NCBI GenBank assembly: GCA_911810475.1 | Contig: OU461276.1 | Coordinates: forward strand, 3,473,501 to 3,537,500 | DNA from: Candidatus Celerinatantimonas neptuna | Lineage (GTDB): Bacteria > Pseudomonadota > Gammaproteobacteria > Enterobacterales > Celerinatantimonadaceae | Direction of reading: 5' to 3' | DNA length: 64,000 nucleotides | Part shown: positions 48,473 through 57,640 of the stretch, in pieces | Layout of the letters: each line of letters begins with the position of its first letter | How positions within the stretch are numbered: the first letter of the stretch is position 1 | Position numbers and translations under genes: made by a program | Notes under the pieces: model-generated | The model's database searches: none | Seen by the model: only the letters and a program-made list of their open reading frames with translations | Told to the model about the DNA's origin: nothing

Positions 48473-50050
48473 TTAAACCTCCTTCACTGTGGCAGATTTG
48501 ATTTCTTGTTCCAAAGCATAACGGCCGGTGTGGAGACTCGATGGCCCATGTTTTGCGAATCGTATCATCAAATACATTTCGGCTGTCAGGAATAATGTAT
48601 ATAGAACAACCATTCCGATAAGTGTTGTGAGTACATCAGCTTCAGACAAGCTCGAAACAGCCATACTTGTTGGTAAGATTTCACCAATCGCCCAGGGTTG
48701 ACGACCAAATTCGGCGACAAACCACCCGGTCTCACACGCTAGCCAGGGGAGGGGTAATATGAGCATACATATTTTCAGGAATGTCCTGTTTTGACCGATT
48801 TTCCGCCTTGCGTTTTGGTAGAATGCCGCAATAAAGACTAATAGCATAATACCGCCACAGGCAACCATGATCCTAAATGCATAGAAAAGTGGTGCAACTT
48901 CTGGAATACTGTTTGCGACCGCTTTATCAATAGCTGCTTTAGACACATGATTCATGTCCGGGCTATATGGTTTAACCAGTAATCCATATCCTAAATCATT
49001 TTTAACCTTATCAAAGTTTGCTTTCTCGGCATTTGTTGCTGTTCCTGCTTTAAGTTTCTGCAAGAGCCGATAAGCATAGATCCCGTTAATGATACGTTGG
49101 CGATGGTATTTCATGAGATCTCTCAGGCCTGTGACCTGTTCATCCAACGAGCGGGTTGCAATTAATCCGAGAACGCCTGGCACTTTAATAGCGTATTCGG
49201 TTTCTTTGAGTTTTTGATTTGGGAATCCTATTAACGTCCAAGCAGCAGGCGCTGGTTCTGTCTGCCATTCACCTTCAATTGCTGCGAGTTTAGTTTTTTG
49301 GACATCGCCCATTTCATAACCAGATTCGTCACCTAAGACAATGACACTTAGCACAGAAGCAAGACCAAATGCAGCGGCAATCGCAAATGAACGACGAGCG
49401 AAAGGAAGGTCCCTTCCCTTAAGCAGGTAATAACTGGAGATTGCCATTACAAAAACGGCTCCCGTTACATAACCAGCCGATACCGCATGCACGAACTTAA
49501 CTTGAGCAACAGGGTTGAAAATTAATGACGTAAAACTAGTCAGTTCCATACGCATAGTATGGTAGTTGAATTCAGCCCCGACAGGATTTTGCATCCAGCC
49601 ATTTGCAATAAGAATCCAAAGTGCGGATAAATTTGAGCCAATTGCAACTAGCCAAGTTACGGCGAGATGCTTCACTTTGCTTAATCTTTCCCAGCCAAAG
49701 AAAAATAGCCCGACCATTGTTGATTCAAGGAAGAAAGCCATGAGGCCTTCGATAGCCAGTGGTGCGCCGAAAATATCACCTACGTAATGAGAATAATAAG
49801 ACCAGTTACTACCGAATTGGAATTCCATAGTCAGACCGGTCGCGACGCCTAATGCAAAGTTAATCCCGAAGAGTTTGCCCCAGAACCGCGTCATATCCTT
49901 GTATATCTGCCGCCCAGTGATGACATAGGTTGTTTCCATAATGGCTAGCAAGAAAGTCATGCCTAATGTCAGTGGTACGAACAGGAAGTGATATAGCGCG
50001 GTGAGAGCGAACTGCCATCGAGAAAGCTCGACCACCGTTTCGTTAATCAT
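48473..50050 (-). CDS. cydA: Cytochrome bd ubiquinol oxidase subunit I
   Basis: Heme-bearing subunit that oxidises quinol and reduces oxygen. Of 525 residues, the N-terminal helix has LTALYHFLFVPLTLG with the likely heme d ligand histidine, and the conserved GRQPW is at 449-453. Between helices 6 and 7 is a long quinol loop (region around RSLDEQVTGLRDLMKYH to LLVKPYSP), placing it with the long-Q-loop E. coli-like enzymes. It heads cydABX-DC. The 520-base gap upstream holds FNR-type and ArcA-like motifs. Confidence 0.96.
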   Translation of the reverse strand: MINETVVELSRWQFALTALYHFLFVPLTLGMTFLLAIMETTYVITGRQIYKDMTRFWGKLFGINFALGVATGLTMEFQFGSNWSYYSHYVGDIFGAPLAIEGLMAFFLESTMVGLFFFGWERLSKVKHLAVTWLVAIGSNLSALWILIANGWMQNPVGAEFNYHTMRMELTSFTSLIFNPVAQVKFVHAVSAGYVTGAVFVMAISSYYLLKGRDLPFARRSFAIAAAFGLASVLSVIVLGDESGYEMGDVQKTKLAAIEGEWQTEPAPAAWTLIGFPNQKLKETEYAIKVPGVLGLIATRSLDEQVTGLRDLMKYHRQRIINGIYAYRLLQKLKAGTATNAEKANFDKVKNDLGYGLLVKPYSPDMNHVSKAAIDKAVANSIPEVAPLFYAFRIMVACGGIMLLVFIAAFYQNARRKIGQNRTFLKICMLILPLPWLACETGWFVAEFGRQPWAIGEILPTSMAVSSLSEADVLTTLIGMVVLYTLFLTAEMYLMIRFAKHGPSSLHTGRYALEQEIKSATVKEV

Positions 50051-50148
50051 TATCTGCTCCTTAAGTAACGAATTATTGTTTTGATTAGTTTTCAGCCTGT
50101 GGGGCCAACGTTTGGCGGTAGGCGTAGCACGTCACCGCTTTTTATCGA

Positions 50149-50175
50149 TTAAGAAACATTCATCATATTTCTTAA
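50149..50175 (-). promoter_or_regulatory. Inverted repeat in the cydA leader
   Basis: TTAAGAAA (50149-50156) and TTTCTTAA (50168-50175) form an 8-bp stem with an 11-base loop, about 100-125 bases before the cydA ATG. It may be an operator or an RNA hairpin in the leader. No matching known motif. Confidence 0.35.
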
Positions 50176-50287
50176 CATGCGGATGATGACAACCACGGCA
50201 TTAGTATGCCATTAGTTGATCTAAATTAAGAGTTCAAACACGTATTTCTCAGCAATTATTTGTACTTGTTACTCTCATCACACTAAA

Positions 50288-50307
50288 TGTTTTAATATTG
50301 TTTTAAT
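50288..50307. promoter_or_regulatory. Tandem TGTTTTAAT repeat upstream of cydA, ArcA-like
   Basis: TGTTTTAAT occurs at 50288-50296 and again at 50299-50307, exactly 11 bases apart. ArcA binds GTTAAT-type direct repeats with this 11-base (one helical turn) spacing, and cydA is a known ArcA-activated gene. The hexamer is not exact, so this is only a candidate. Confidence 0.35.
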
Positions 50308-50403
50308 TGTGTATTTTTATGGTTTCTCCCGTGTTTTATTCTGTTAACCAGAAGATGAATTTATGAAACACGAACCGAACAAATAATCATCAACCTAAAT
50401 TGT

Positions 50404-50417
50404 TTGATCCATATCAA
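50404..50417. promoter_or_regulatory. Perfect FNR-type palindrome upstream of cydA
   Basis: TTGAT-CCAT-ATCAA, both half-sites exact. It lies about 355 bases before the cydA ATG. The only other gene bordering the gap, cmoM, ends into it, so cydA is the sole likely target. FNR controls cydAB in E. coli. A second near match, ATGAT-TAAG-ATCAA, is at 50519-50532 (nine of ten). Confidence 0.65.
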
Positions 50418-50570
50418 TCACTTATAACAATATTAATCACAATTCAATCAATAAAAAAGATCTATTTCTATTACATGAATTGAATTCAGAATGTACAAAT
50501 ATTTAACCGTGCAGCAACATGATTAAGATCAAAAATAAGAAGATTAGTTCTAAATTATTTACAAACCATT

Positions 50571-51329
50571 TTAATTGCTTCCAATAATATGAATGTAACG
50601 ACCCAGTTCTAAGTAAGCTGGATGAGTTGAGTATTTTAATTCCATATCGATTAATTCAGACTCATTAAACTGTTGACGAGCACCTGCTTTTAAATAATCG
50701 TTAATGACCCGCACTCCGCTGGTTGCGACTTCAGTTAACTGCCATTCTTTGAACCATTTTCTTATATCCTGAATTAAATAGGCATGCTGAGGGGTTAGTC
50801 GTACAGTCTTCTTGGCCTTTAACCCATTGTTTATATAACTAAAGTTACCACAAACAAGCGCGTGGAAGCGCTGTGCTTCTAAATTATAGAACATGAGAGA
50901 GAAATGGCCTGTTTCAGATAGAAATTCTTGAAGTTTAGACAGGGTTTGATAGCCATCTTCAAGCCATTCAAGTACAGCATGGCAAAGTATTAAATCGAAT
51001 TTTCCAAGGTTTTTAGGTAATTTCTGAATGGAACAATGTAATAACTGTAGAGAAATATTGGGTGTAAATTGTTCGATTTCTTGCTGTGCCTTGTGAAGTA
51101 ATTCATCTGATATATCACATAAAACAACTTCATGTCCCTGAGCCGCCAATTGTCTACTTAGATATCCAATTCCGCCGCCCGCATCAAGGATTCTTAATTT
51201 TTGACTTTGCAAAGGCGTATATTTATTTAGATCTCGGTTAAGAATCTCTAATCTTATTTGACCTTTAATTGTTCCATAAATGTTATGGGTAAATTTATGG
51301 GCTAAGGAATCGAAATTTTGGTCACTCAT
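50571..51329 (-). CDS. cmoM: tRNA 5-carboxymethoxyuridine methyltransferase CmoM
   Basis: SAM-dependent enzyme making the wobble methyl ester mcmo5U34. The 252-residue protein matches E. coli CmoM in NFDSLAHKFTHNIYGTIKGQIRLEIL, the SAM motif LDAGGGIGYLSRQLA (about 48-62), VLCDISDELL, the LCHAVLEWLED block and the ending YLELGRYIHIIG. It lies 58 bases after otsA on the same strand and may be cotranscribed with the trehalose genes. No clear terminator follows. Confidence 0.92.
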   Translation of the reverse strand: MSDQNFDSLAHKFTHNIYGTIKGQIRLEILNRDLNKYTPLQSQKLRILDAGGGIGYLSRQLAAQGHEVVLCDISDELLHKAQQEIEQFTPNISLQLLHCSIQKLPKNLGKFDLILCHAVLEWLEDGYQTLSKLQEFLSETGHFSLMFYNLEAQRFHALVCGNFSYINNGLKAKKTVRLTPQHAYLIQDIRKWFKEWQLTEVATSGVRVINDYLKAGARQQFNESELIDMELKYSTHPAYLELGRYIHIIGSN

Positions 51330-51387
51330 AATAAATCAAAAACCAGACTATATGGCGGATTGGACTGAAGAACAAGCATTAGACGAT

Positions 51388-52773
51388 TTATATTGGATGA
51401 ACATGAGCAATCAAATCAGCCCGGAAAGATTTTTGCCAGTGATGGATATTATTATGTTTTATGGTTGTGATTAATTTGTTCCACCTGTGTTGCCTTTCTT
51501 CCAGAGGCATATTTAATGCCATCGCTAATTGGTGAGCAACAGATTCTGTGTCATAAGGATTTACGATTACAGCTGCATCTAATTCTGCTGATGCTCCAGC
51601 CATCTTTGAGAGAACTAAAACTCCCGGGTTATTTGGATCTTGGGCAGCAATAAATTCTTTTGCGACTAAGTTCATTCCATCACGCAAAGGCGTCACGAAA
51701 CCTATGTGAGCGAGGTTATATAATGCAAAAATGGTATTGCGCCGAAATCCCTGATTGAGATAGCGTAAAGGTGTCCAATCGAAATCGGCATATGTTCCGT
51801 TGATATGGCCTACAGTCTGCTCGACTTGTTGGGCTAATTGCCCATAGGCTTTTACATCACTTCTGGATTTTGGGGCTATTTGCATATAGACCGTTTTTCG
51901 GTGAAATTCCTGATGTGTTTTGAGTAATTGTTCATAAGACTGAAATCGATGAAAGAGTCCTTTACTATAGTCAAGCCTATCAACTCCAATAATTAATTTC
52001 CGAAGCCCAAGCTCACTTTTCAATTGTTGGTATTCTTTTGACCGAATGCCTCGTTTGACTTTCTGTGGAACTTCATCTGTTTCGATGCCAATTGGATAAA
52101 CGCCGGTTAATAATTGATGTCCCTGACAGATCACGAGATTAGAACGGGTTATTTTTCCATGAAGGCTATAGCGTATTGCCTCAAGGAAATCACGTTGATC
52201 CATAAGTGTGTGAAATCCGACTAAATCGTAGTGAAGTAACTCGTGAAGCAGTTCTTTATGCCCGGGGAGGGCCCTTAGTGAATCTAATGGAGGGAAAGGA
52301 GTATGTAAGAAAAATCCTATGGGTGATTCAACACCAGCCTCACGGAGTAGTTTAGCCATTGGAATTAGTTGGTAATCATGGATCCATATTGTGTCATCTG
52401 GGTATAGAAAAGGAAGCAAGTGGTCGACGTATTTTTTATTTACACCGAGGTATCCTAGTCGATAATGATTATGATAATTCATCAGATCCGGACGTTGATG
52501 CAATAGTGGCCATAATACGCTGTTTGAATAGCCGCGATAGAAATTATCATATTCATTTTTCCGTAAGCCAATGGTAATAAAGTCGATATTCCCTTTTTTG
52601 TCCTGGCGAACTTCATTGATTGCCCGATTTTCAATACGGCCATTCCAGCCAAACCATAATCCACCACTTTCGGCCATAGCCGCTAAAACCCCGACGGCTA
52701 AGCCGCCTTGATTTCCTTTATTGATTGAATCTGGCCGAGCAACCCGATTTGAGACGACCACTAATCTGCTCAT
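51388..52773 (-). CDS. otsA: Trehalose-6-phosphate synthase
   Basis: GT20 enzyme that joins UDP-glucose and glucose-6-phosphate. The 461-residue product, counted from ATG at 52773 (MSRLVVVSNRVARPDSINKG), has GGLAVGV, WFGWNGR, HDYQLIPMAKLLR, RLDYSKGL and PLRDGMNLVAKEF, all substrate-site motifs. The frame extends 28 codons further upstream into the GH15 gene but the chosen start has GGGAAA upstream and fits OtsA. It overlaps the GH15 stop by 4 bases. E. coli OtsA is 474 aa. Confidence 0.95.
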   Translation of the reverse strand: MSRLVVVSNRVARPDSINKGNQGGLAVGVLAAMAESGGLWFGWNGRIENRAINEVRQDKKGNIDFITIGLRKNEYDNFYRGYSNSVLWPLLHQRPDLMNYHNHYRLGYLGVNKKYVDHLLPFLYPDDTIWIHDYQLIPMAKLLREAGVESPIGFFLHTPFPPLDSLRALPGHKELLHELLHYDLVGFHTLMDQRDFLEAIRYSLHGKITRSNLVICQGHQLLTGVYPIGIETDEVPQKVKRGIRSKEYQQLKSELGLRKLIIGVDRLDYSKGLFHRFQSYEQLLKTHQEFHRKTVYMQIAPKSRSDVKAYGQLAQQVEQTVGHINGTYADFDWTPLRYLNQGFRRNTIFALYNLAHIGFVTPLRDGMNLVAKEFIAAQDPNNPGVLVLSKMAGASAELDAAVIVNPYDTESVAHQLAMALNMPLEERQHRWNKLITTIKHNNIHHWQKSFRADLIAHVHPI

Positions 52774-54563
52774 AGAATGCTTTCCCATTGTTGGCTGAGT
52801 ATCCGGGCGCAGTTGATGATGCCAACCATGCTGTAGGTTTGAGGGAAGTTTCCCCAAAGCTCGCCGGTCTGCGGCGATATATCTTCTGATAGTAGACCTA
52901 CATGATTCCTTTGTTTTAATAGATGCTCAAATAGATGGCGGGCATCTGCTTTTCTGCCAATAGATGCCAGAGCTTCGATATACCAGAAGCTACAAATTGT
53001 AAAAGCATTTTCAGGAGAACCAAAATCGTCGGGAATGACATATCGAAACAGATAAGGGCTACGATTAGGTTTCAGGTTATTTTCAATAGCCTGGACTGTT
53101 CCTGTAAATCGGGGATCTGAGCTGGCTATAAATCCTAGCTTACAGGCCAGTAAAAGACTTGCATCAATTGACTTACCATCCCATGTTGCTGTGTAACTAT
53201 TTATCTCAGAGTTAAAACCTCGCTGATCAATTTCTTTGTGGATCAGGTAAGCCTGTTGTTGCCAGTATTGTTGGCGTGTATTAAGACCCAGTTTCGCCGC
53301 GATTTTCGCAAGACGATCGGTGGCAGCCCAACACATCATACTTGAGAATGTATGAATATGTTTTTGACCTCTCAGCTCCCATAGCCCGGCATCTGGTTTA
53401 TTGTAGAATTGAACAGCTTTTGTCCCAACTGCTTCTAATATATGGAAAAGACATTGATCACCTGGTGGGGTAATTCGTTCATCGAAGAACATTTGAGTCA
53501 CAGATAAAATAATTGCACCATAAATATCATGCTGTATCTGTTGTGCTGCTTGGTTGCCGATTCGGACAGGTCCCATTCCGCGGTATCCGCTTAATGTTTT
53601 GATCTCTTCCTCAGGCATTTCATGTTCACCATTGATGCAATACACCGGTTGAAGATGATGATCATCCATGTCGATGACAATATTTATAATGAATTGCAGA
53701 TATTGCTGCATTGTGGTTGTAATCCCTAATCGGTTAAGTGCATGGATGGTAAAAAAGCTGTCTCTTAGCCAGCAAAAACGATAATCCCAGTTTCGCCCAG
53801 AGTGAGCTGATTCCGGGATAGACGTTGTCATTGCCGCAACAATTGCTCCAGTATCTTCATAAGCACTTAATTTGAGTGTGATGGCCGATCGGATAACGGC
53901 TTCTTGCCATTCGAAGGGAAGCGCAAGGTTACTGACCCAGTGCCGCCAGAATTCTGCAGTTTTGTGAAAAAAGCGATTGGCTTCTCTGGGAATTGATTCT
54001 TTTACTGGTTCATCTTTACCCAGAATTAAGTTATGTTCTTTATTCAGGATGAACCATTTTTCCTGATTGATGTGGGTAATGGATAAGTCAGTTGTGAGCC
54101 TGATTGAAAACTGATCTCCGATAAAGCGAATATGATGGCTCCCTGTAATACGCGCATATGATGAATTACTTCCAATATCAACTGGACGTATATGGACCCG
54201 GATTTTTGGGTATCCCTGGGGTTTTATCCGTCTAACAATTGTTGTTGGCCTGTATATTCGGTCATATTGTTGAAATCGGGGAGCAAAATCAGTAATGACA
54301 ACACTATTACCATGGTGATCAAATAAGATTGTTTCTACAATAGCCGTATTTTTTTGATAATGTTGTTCACAATGACTAAAGTCGGCGAGATCAATCCTAT
54401 ATATTCCATTGATTAATTCTTTTTTGGGTTCGCTTAACAGAGAAGCAAATATTGGATTACTATCAAAGCTTGGCATGCAACACCAAACTATTTCAGCGTG
54501 TGAATCAATTAATGCACTGATTGTACAGTTTCCAATTAATGCCAGATTAAGATTTTTTTTCAT
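52770..54563 (-). CDS. Glycoside hydrolase family 15 protein in the ots operon
   Basis: A 597-residue GH15 enzyme (glucoamylase/trehalase-like). After an N-terminal beta domain, the (alpha/alpha)6 barrel shows SGRNWDYRFCWLRDSFFTIHAL (about 265-287), YRGMGPVRIGNQAAQQIQHDIYGA and the late PENAFTICSFWYIEALA, with catalytic-type glutamates. It is sandwiched between otsB and otsA, with 4-base gap and overlap, so it is cotranscribed. GH15 members act on alpha-glucans or trehalose; trehalose turnover or glucan supply are both possible. Cytoplasmic: no signal peptide. Confidence 0.88.
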   Translation of the reverse strand: MKKNLNLALIGNCTISALIDSHAEIVWCCMPSFDSNPIFASLLSEPKKELINGIYRIDLADFSHCEQHYQKNTAIVETILFDHHGNSVVITDFAPRFQQYDRIYRPTTIVRRIKPQGYPKIRVHIRPVDIGSNSSYARITGSHHIRFIGDQFSIRLTTDLSITHINQEKWFILNKEHNLILGKDEPVKESIPREANRFFHKTAEFWRHWVSNLALPFEWQEAVIRSAITLKLSAYEDTGAIVAAMTTSIPESAHSGRNWDYRFCWLRDSFFTIHALNRLGITTTMQQYLQFIINIVIDMDDHHLQPVYCINGEHEMPEEEIKTLSGYRGMGPVRIGNQAAQQIQHDIYGAIILSVTQMFFDERITPPGDQCLFHILEAVGTKAVQFYNKPDAGLWELRGQKHIHTFSSMMCWAATDRLAKIAAKLGLNTRQQYWQQQAYLIHKEIDQRGFNSEINSYTATWDGKSIDASLLLACKLGFIASSDPRFTGTVQAIENNLKPNRSPYLFRYVIPDDFGSPENAFTICSFWYIEALASIGRKADARHLFEHLLKQRNHVGLLSEDISPQTGELWGNFPQTYSMVGIINCARILSQQWESIL

Positions 54564-54567
54564 TATA

Positions 54568-55311
54568 TTAATTCTCCAAATTTAAACTGCTTTGGAAAAA
54601 TTGAATAAGGCTATATGGAGTTTCAAGGTGGAATTTTGCACGGCTGTTTTTATAATTACCGATTTTTACAGAAATACCCTGATGGTGATTAATCCATTGG
54701 AAAGCATCTTCATCTGTTATGTCATCACCAAAATACCAGGGGTTTCGTCCATAGAATAAAGGTTTGTTCATAAATAATTTTAGAGCGGATGATTTATTTA
54801 TACCTGCATGTTTTATTTCGCATATAAACTTACCTTTTTGAATTGTTAAGTCAGGATAATCTGAAATGATATTTTTTAAATAACTTTCAACTTCTTTTTC
54901 TAATTCAGGGTAATTCCGGTAATGGATAATAATAGAATATGGTTTAGGTTCCCAGATGAGTTGGTGTTTTTGACTAAATGCTTTGCATTGCCTTACAAGC
55001 GGTAATGGCATGGCTTTCACTTTGGGGTGTAATTGTACGAAATTGGACTCTGAAAGTTGATACTGAGCGCCGTGGCTACCACTTAAGCTGAGTTTAGGTA
55101 CAGGTTTTAGTAAACAGTTGACTAATGATTCGATGCTTCTTCCGCTAATAATTGCAAGTGCATTGTCTAATCTATTGTTGAGCTGGATTAACAAAGATTG
55201 TGTTTGAGGGCGTATTTTGACTTGATCAGGAGTCGGTTTTATATCTACTAAAGTGCCATCAAAATCAAAGAAAATAGCAGATTGATTTAAATTTAAATTT
55301 GGCAAATCCAT
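54568..55311 (-). CDS. otsB: Trehalose-6-phosphate phosphatase
   Basis: HAD-family enzyme completing trehalose synthesis. The 247-residue protein has the nucleophile motif FFDFDGTLVDI (Asp16 and Asp18), the IISGRSIESL motif, and FYGRNPWYFGDDITDEDAF at the C-terminal magnesium site. First gene of otsB-GH15-otsA. The 204-base upstream gap, very AT-rich, is shared with the divergent M20 gene and must contain the promoter. Confidence 0.93.
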   Translation of the reverse strand: MDLPNLNLNQSAIFFDFDGTLVDIKPTPDQVKIRPQTQSLLIQLNNRLDNALAIISGRSIESLVNCLLKPVPKLSLSGSHGAQYQLSESNFVQLHPKVKAMPLPLVRQCKAFSQKHQLIWEPKPYSIIIHYRNYPELEKEVESYLKNIISDYPDLTIQKGKFICEIKHAGINKSSALKLFMNKPLFYGRNPWYFGDDITDEDAFQWINHHQGISVKIGNYKNSRAKFHLETPYSLIQFFQSSLNLEN

Positions 55312-55515
55312 TCACAATATTCTCATATTAAAAATCCCTAATATTAAAAGTAATCACAGATCTTAAATTAATCAAGTTTTTATATATTTCTATGTTTTTA
55401 ACGATTTGTTTGCATCTAAGTTCATCGATTTTAATAAAATATACAATGGATGATATTGAATATTTAATAATATTTATGTTATATTGAATCAATTATAATC
55501 GCCTGTATCTGATTA

Positions 55516-56661
55516 ATGATTCATTCTGATGAACATCAAAAACTCATAACTATCCGGCATGATTTACATAAAATTGCAGAATTATCTGGAAGTGAGTTTC
55601 AAACCCAGACATATATACGAAATCAATTGAGGCTTTTACCTTCCCCTCCAACGATTTCAACTATTGCCGACTCCGGCATAATTGCTTGTTTTAATAGCCA
55701 TATTCCCGGACCTTCTGTGTTATTGAGAGCTGATATGGATGCTCTCCCCATTCAGGAGCTGGCCCAGCACTGTTACGTCAGCATGACACCTGGGGTTAGT
55801 CATTTGTGTGGTCATGATGGCCATACAACATCCTTGTTAGGTGTTGCAAGATTACTGAGTCGGAAACCGATCAGCAGAGGTGCTGTCTGGCTTCTTTTTC
55901 AACCCGCAGAGGAAACAGGGCAGGGTGCGCAGGCCGTTATTACTGAGTTACAGCAAAAAAATATAAAATTAGATTATGTTTTTGCGTACCATAATCTTCC
56001 CGGATATCCTCTGGGCCAGTTGGTCATCCGCGAGAATTCATTTACTGCAGCAGTTCAGAGCATTGCGATTCAGTTACATGGTCAAACGGCTCATGCAGCA
56101 GAACCGGAGTCGGGTAATTGTCCTGCCTGGGTAATAGAAAAGCTGATTAATTTTGCAAAACAATTTAGTAATAATTGTATCAAATACAAAGCGTTCAGGT
56201 TAATAACTCCTATTTGTATTAAAATGGGTGAACCTGCATATGGAACGATGCCGGGGAATGCGGAGATACATTTTACTTTGAGATGTTTTGGCAATCGGTC
56301 TATGGATGAACTGTCAAATCAATTTATCGAGTATTTTTCGGCTATTTGTTCTGAGTACCAAATCTCATTTGATTATCAATGGTTGGATATTTTTAGGGCT
56401 TGTGATAACCATCAGGAATCGGTTGCTTTACTTGAAATGGCGGGCCGGCGTCTGGAAATGAGTATAATGTATCCCTCTGAACCATTTAAGTGGGGAGAAG
56501 ATTTCGGTTGTTTTACTGAAAATTTCCAGGGGGCCATGTTTGGATTGGGAGCCGGGGAAGGGCATAGTGCTTTACATCATGTTGACTATGATTATCCCGA
56601 CTCTCTTTTACTACCTTCAGTTAAGTTGTTTGAACTGTTAACCCGGCAGATATGCTGTTAG
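55516..56661 (+). CDS. M20 family amidohydrolase
   Basis: A 381-residue M20D-type metal-dependent amidohydrolase (HipO / N-acyl-amino-acid hydrolase branch). Metal-binding blocks are visible: LLRADMDALPIQE near 74-86, SHLCGHDGHTTSLLG near 96-109, FQPAEETGQGAQ near 132-143 with the catalytic glutamate, HAAEPESG near 195, and GLGAGEGHSALHHVDYD close to the end. No signal peptide. Substrate is unknown: hippurate, N-acetyl amino acids or indole-3-acetyl conjugates are typical of the family. The ATG lacks a strong ribosome site. Confidence 0.88.
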   Translation: MIHSDEHQKLITIRHDLHKIAELSGSEFQTQTYIRNQLRLLPSPPTISTIADSGIIACFNSHIPGPSVLLRADMDALPIQELAQHCYVSMTPGVSHLCGHDGHTTSLLGVARLLSRKPISRGAVWLLFQPAEETGQGAQAVITELQQKNIKLDYVFAYHNLPGYPLGQLVIRENSFTAAVQSIAIQLHGQTAHAAEPESGNCPAWVIEKLINFAKQFSNNCIKYKAFRLITPICIKMGEPAYGTMPGNAEIHFTLRCFGNRSMDELSNQFIEYFSAICSEYQISFDYQWLDIFRACDNHQESVALLEMAGRRLEMSIMYPSEPFKWGEDFGCFTENFQGAMFGLGAGEGHSALHHVDYDYPDSLLLPSVKLFELLTRQICC

Positions 56662-56694
56662 GTCTAGGAGGAAGTGTCTTATCCATTGATATAG

Positions 56695-57453
56695 TTAATT
56701 TATATTTTGTGGTGATTGATCGTCTTGTGGAAAGCTCAATCTTGAAGCATGAAGAATGAGCGCTGAGATTAATTGTTGAGGGTTTGCTTGTTTATCCTCT
56801 TTTAATAAAACGCCATAAATTGAGTTGCCTTTCGCACTGCGGCGATTTCGGATCATTCCTTTTAAGACATATTGCTGATGATTATATGGATGTTGAATTG
56901 AAAGACGTATTGATGAATCTTGTTGAAGTGATTCGATTAATCGACTGATTGCGAAACAACAACCATGAAGTGATAAATCTGTCAAATTAATTTCAAATCG
57001 ACGATTCTGGTATTGAAGTTCCCCTGGTAAGTTGAGTCTATACCGTGTTTCTTGGCGTAATTCGGCAAGCATTGCCTGTGCTGGTAGTTCCAATGAAAAA
57101 AGTCTCATCGGCTTTGTGATGATATGCTTTATTTGTTGATTAAATTGAGCCAGACAGCCTTCACCGTCTTCTGATATAACCGTAACCTTTACATGTCTGC
57201 CTGCTGTGAAATATTCCTGAAAAGTTTTTGGCGAAAGGTTCGAAGGAAGCGCAAAGAGCAACTGGCAGTCATCGTCAGAGTATCCAATAAATCGGGTGAT
57301 CAGTTTCAGGCGTTTTCCTAAAGGGGTTGTTATTTCAATAGATGCGTAATTGCCATGTTGAAGATAGGCTAAAGCTTGTAGGCTGGGGACTGCCTTTTGT
57401 CGTTCCTTGGCTGAATAATAGCGATTTTTTAGTTTATCTTGCAATGACTTCAT
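56695..57453 (-). CDS. YcgR-like PilZ domain c-di-GMP effector
   Basis: A 252-residue cytoplasmic protein. Residues 25-125 resemble the YcgR-type N-terminal domain (PilZN); the PilZ domain follows from about 130, with the c-di-GMP motifs intact: RxxxR at 133-137 (RQETR) and DxSxxG at 159-164 (DLSLHG). YcgR-like proteins slow flagellar rotation when c-di-GMP is high, but flagellar genes are not nearby. Convergent with the M20 gene, 33 bases apart. Confidence 0.85.
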   Translation of the reverse strand: MKSLQDKLKNRYYSAKERQKAVPSLQALAYLQHGNYASIEITTPLGKRLKLITRFIGYSDDDCQLLFALPSNLSPKTFQEYFTAGRHVKVTVISEDGEGCLAQFNQQIKHIITKPMRLFSLELPAQAMLAELRQETRYRLNLPGELQYQNRRFEINLTDLSLHGCCFAISRLIESLQQDSSIRLSIQHPYNHQQYVLKGMIRNRRSAKGNSIYGVLLKEDKQANPQQLISALILHASRLSFPQDDQSPQNIN

Positions 57454-57640
57454 GTCTGCGTAACATCTTGAGCAATATTGAAATAATTCTTTTATATCAT
57501 ATAACTATTGCAGTTCAAGGTTTTCTCATCACTATTTAAGTCTGGATTGAATGATTTATTATTATTGTATGTTAGTCAGGAGGGGCAGGTTGATGGTAGG
57601 GCCATTCACGCAAGAATGACCTTTTATTAACTTTGGTTGA

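Noticed and set aside
57600-57621. Stem GGCCATTC / GAATGACC with a following T-run on the plus strand
   Set aside because: No plus-strand transcript is expected to reach it except read-through from the M20 gene almost 1 kb away, and for the minus-strand gene the T-run is on the wrong side.
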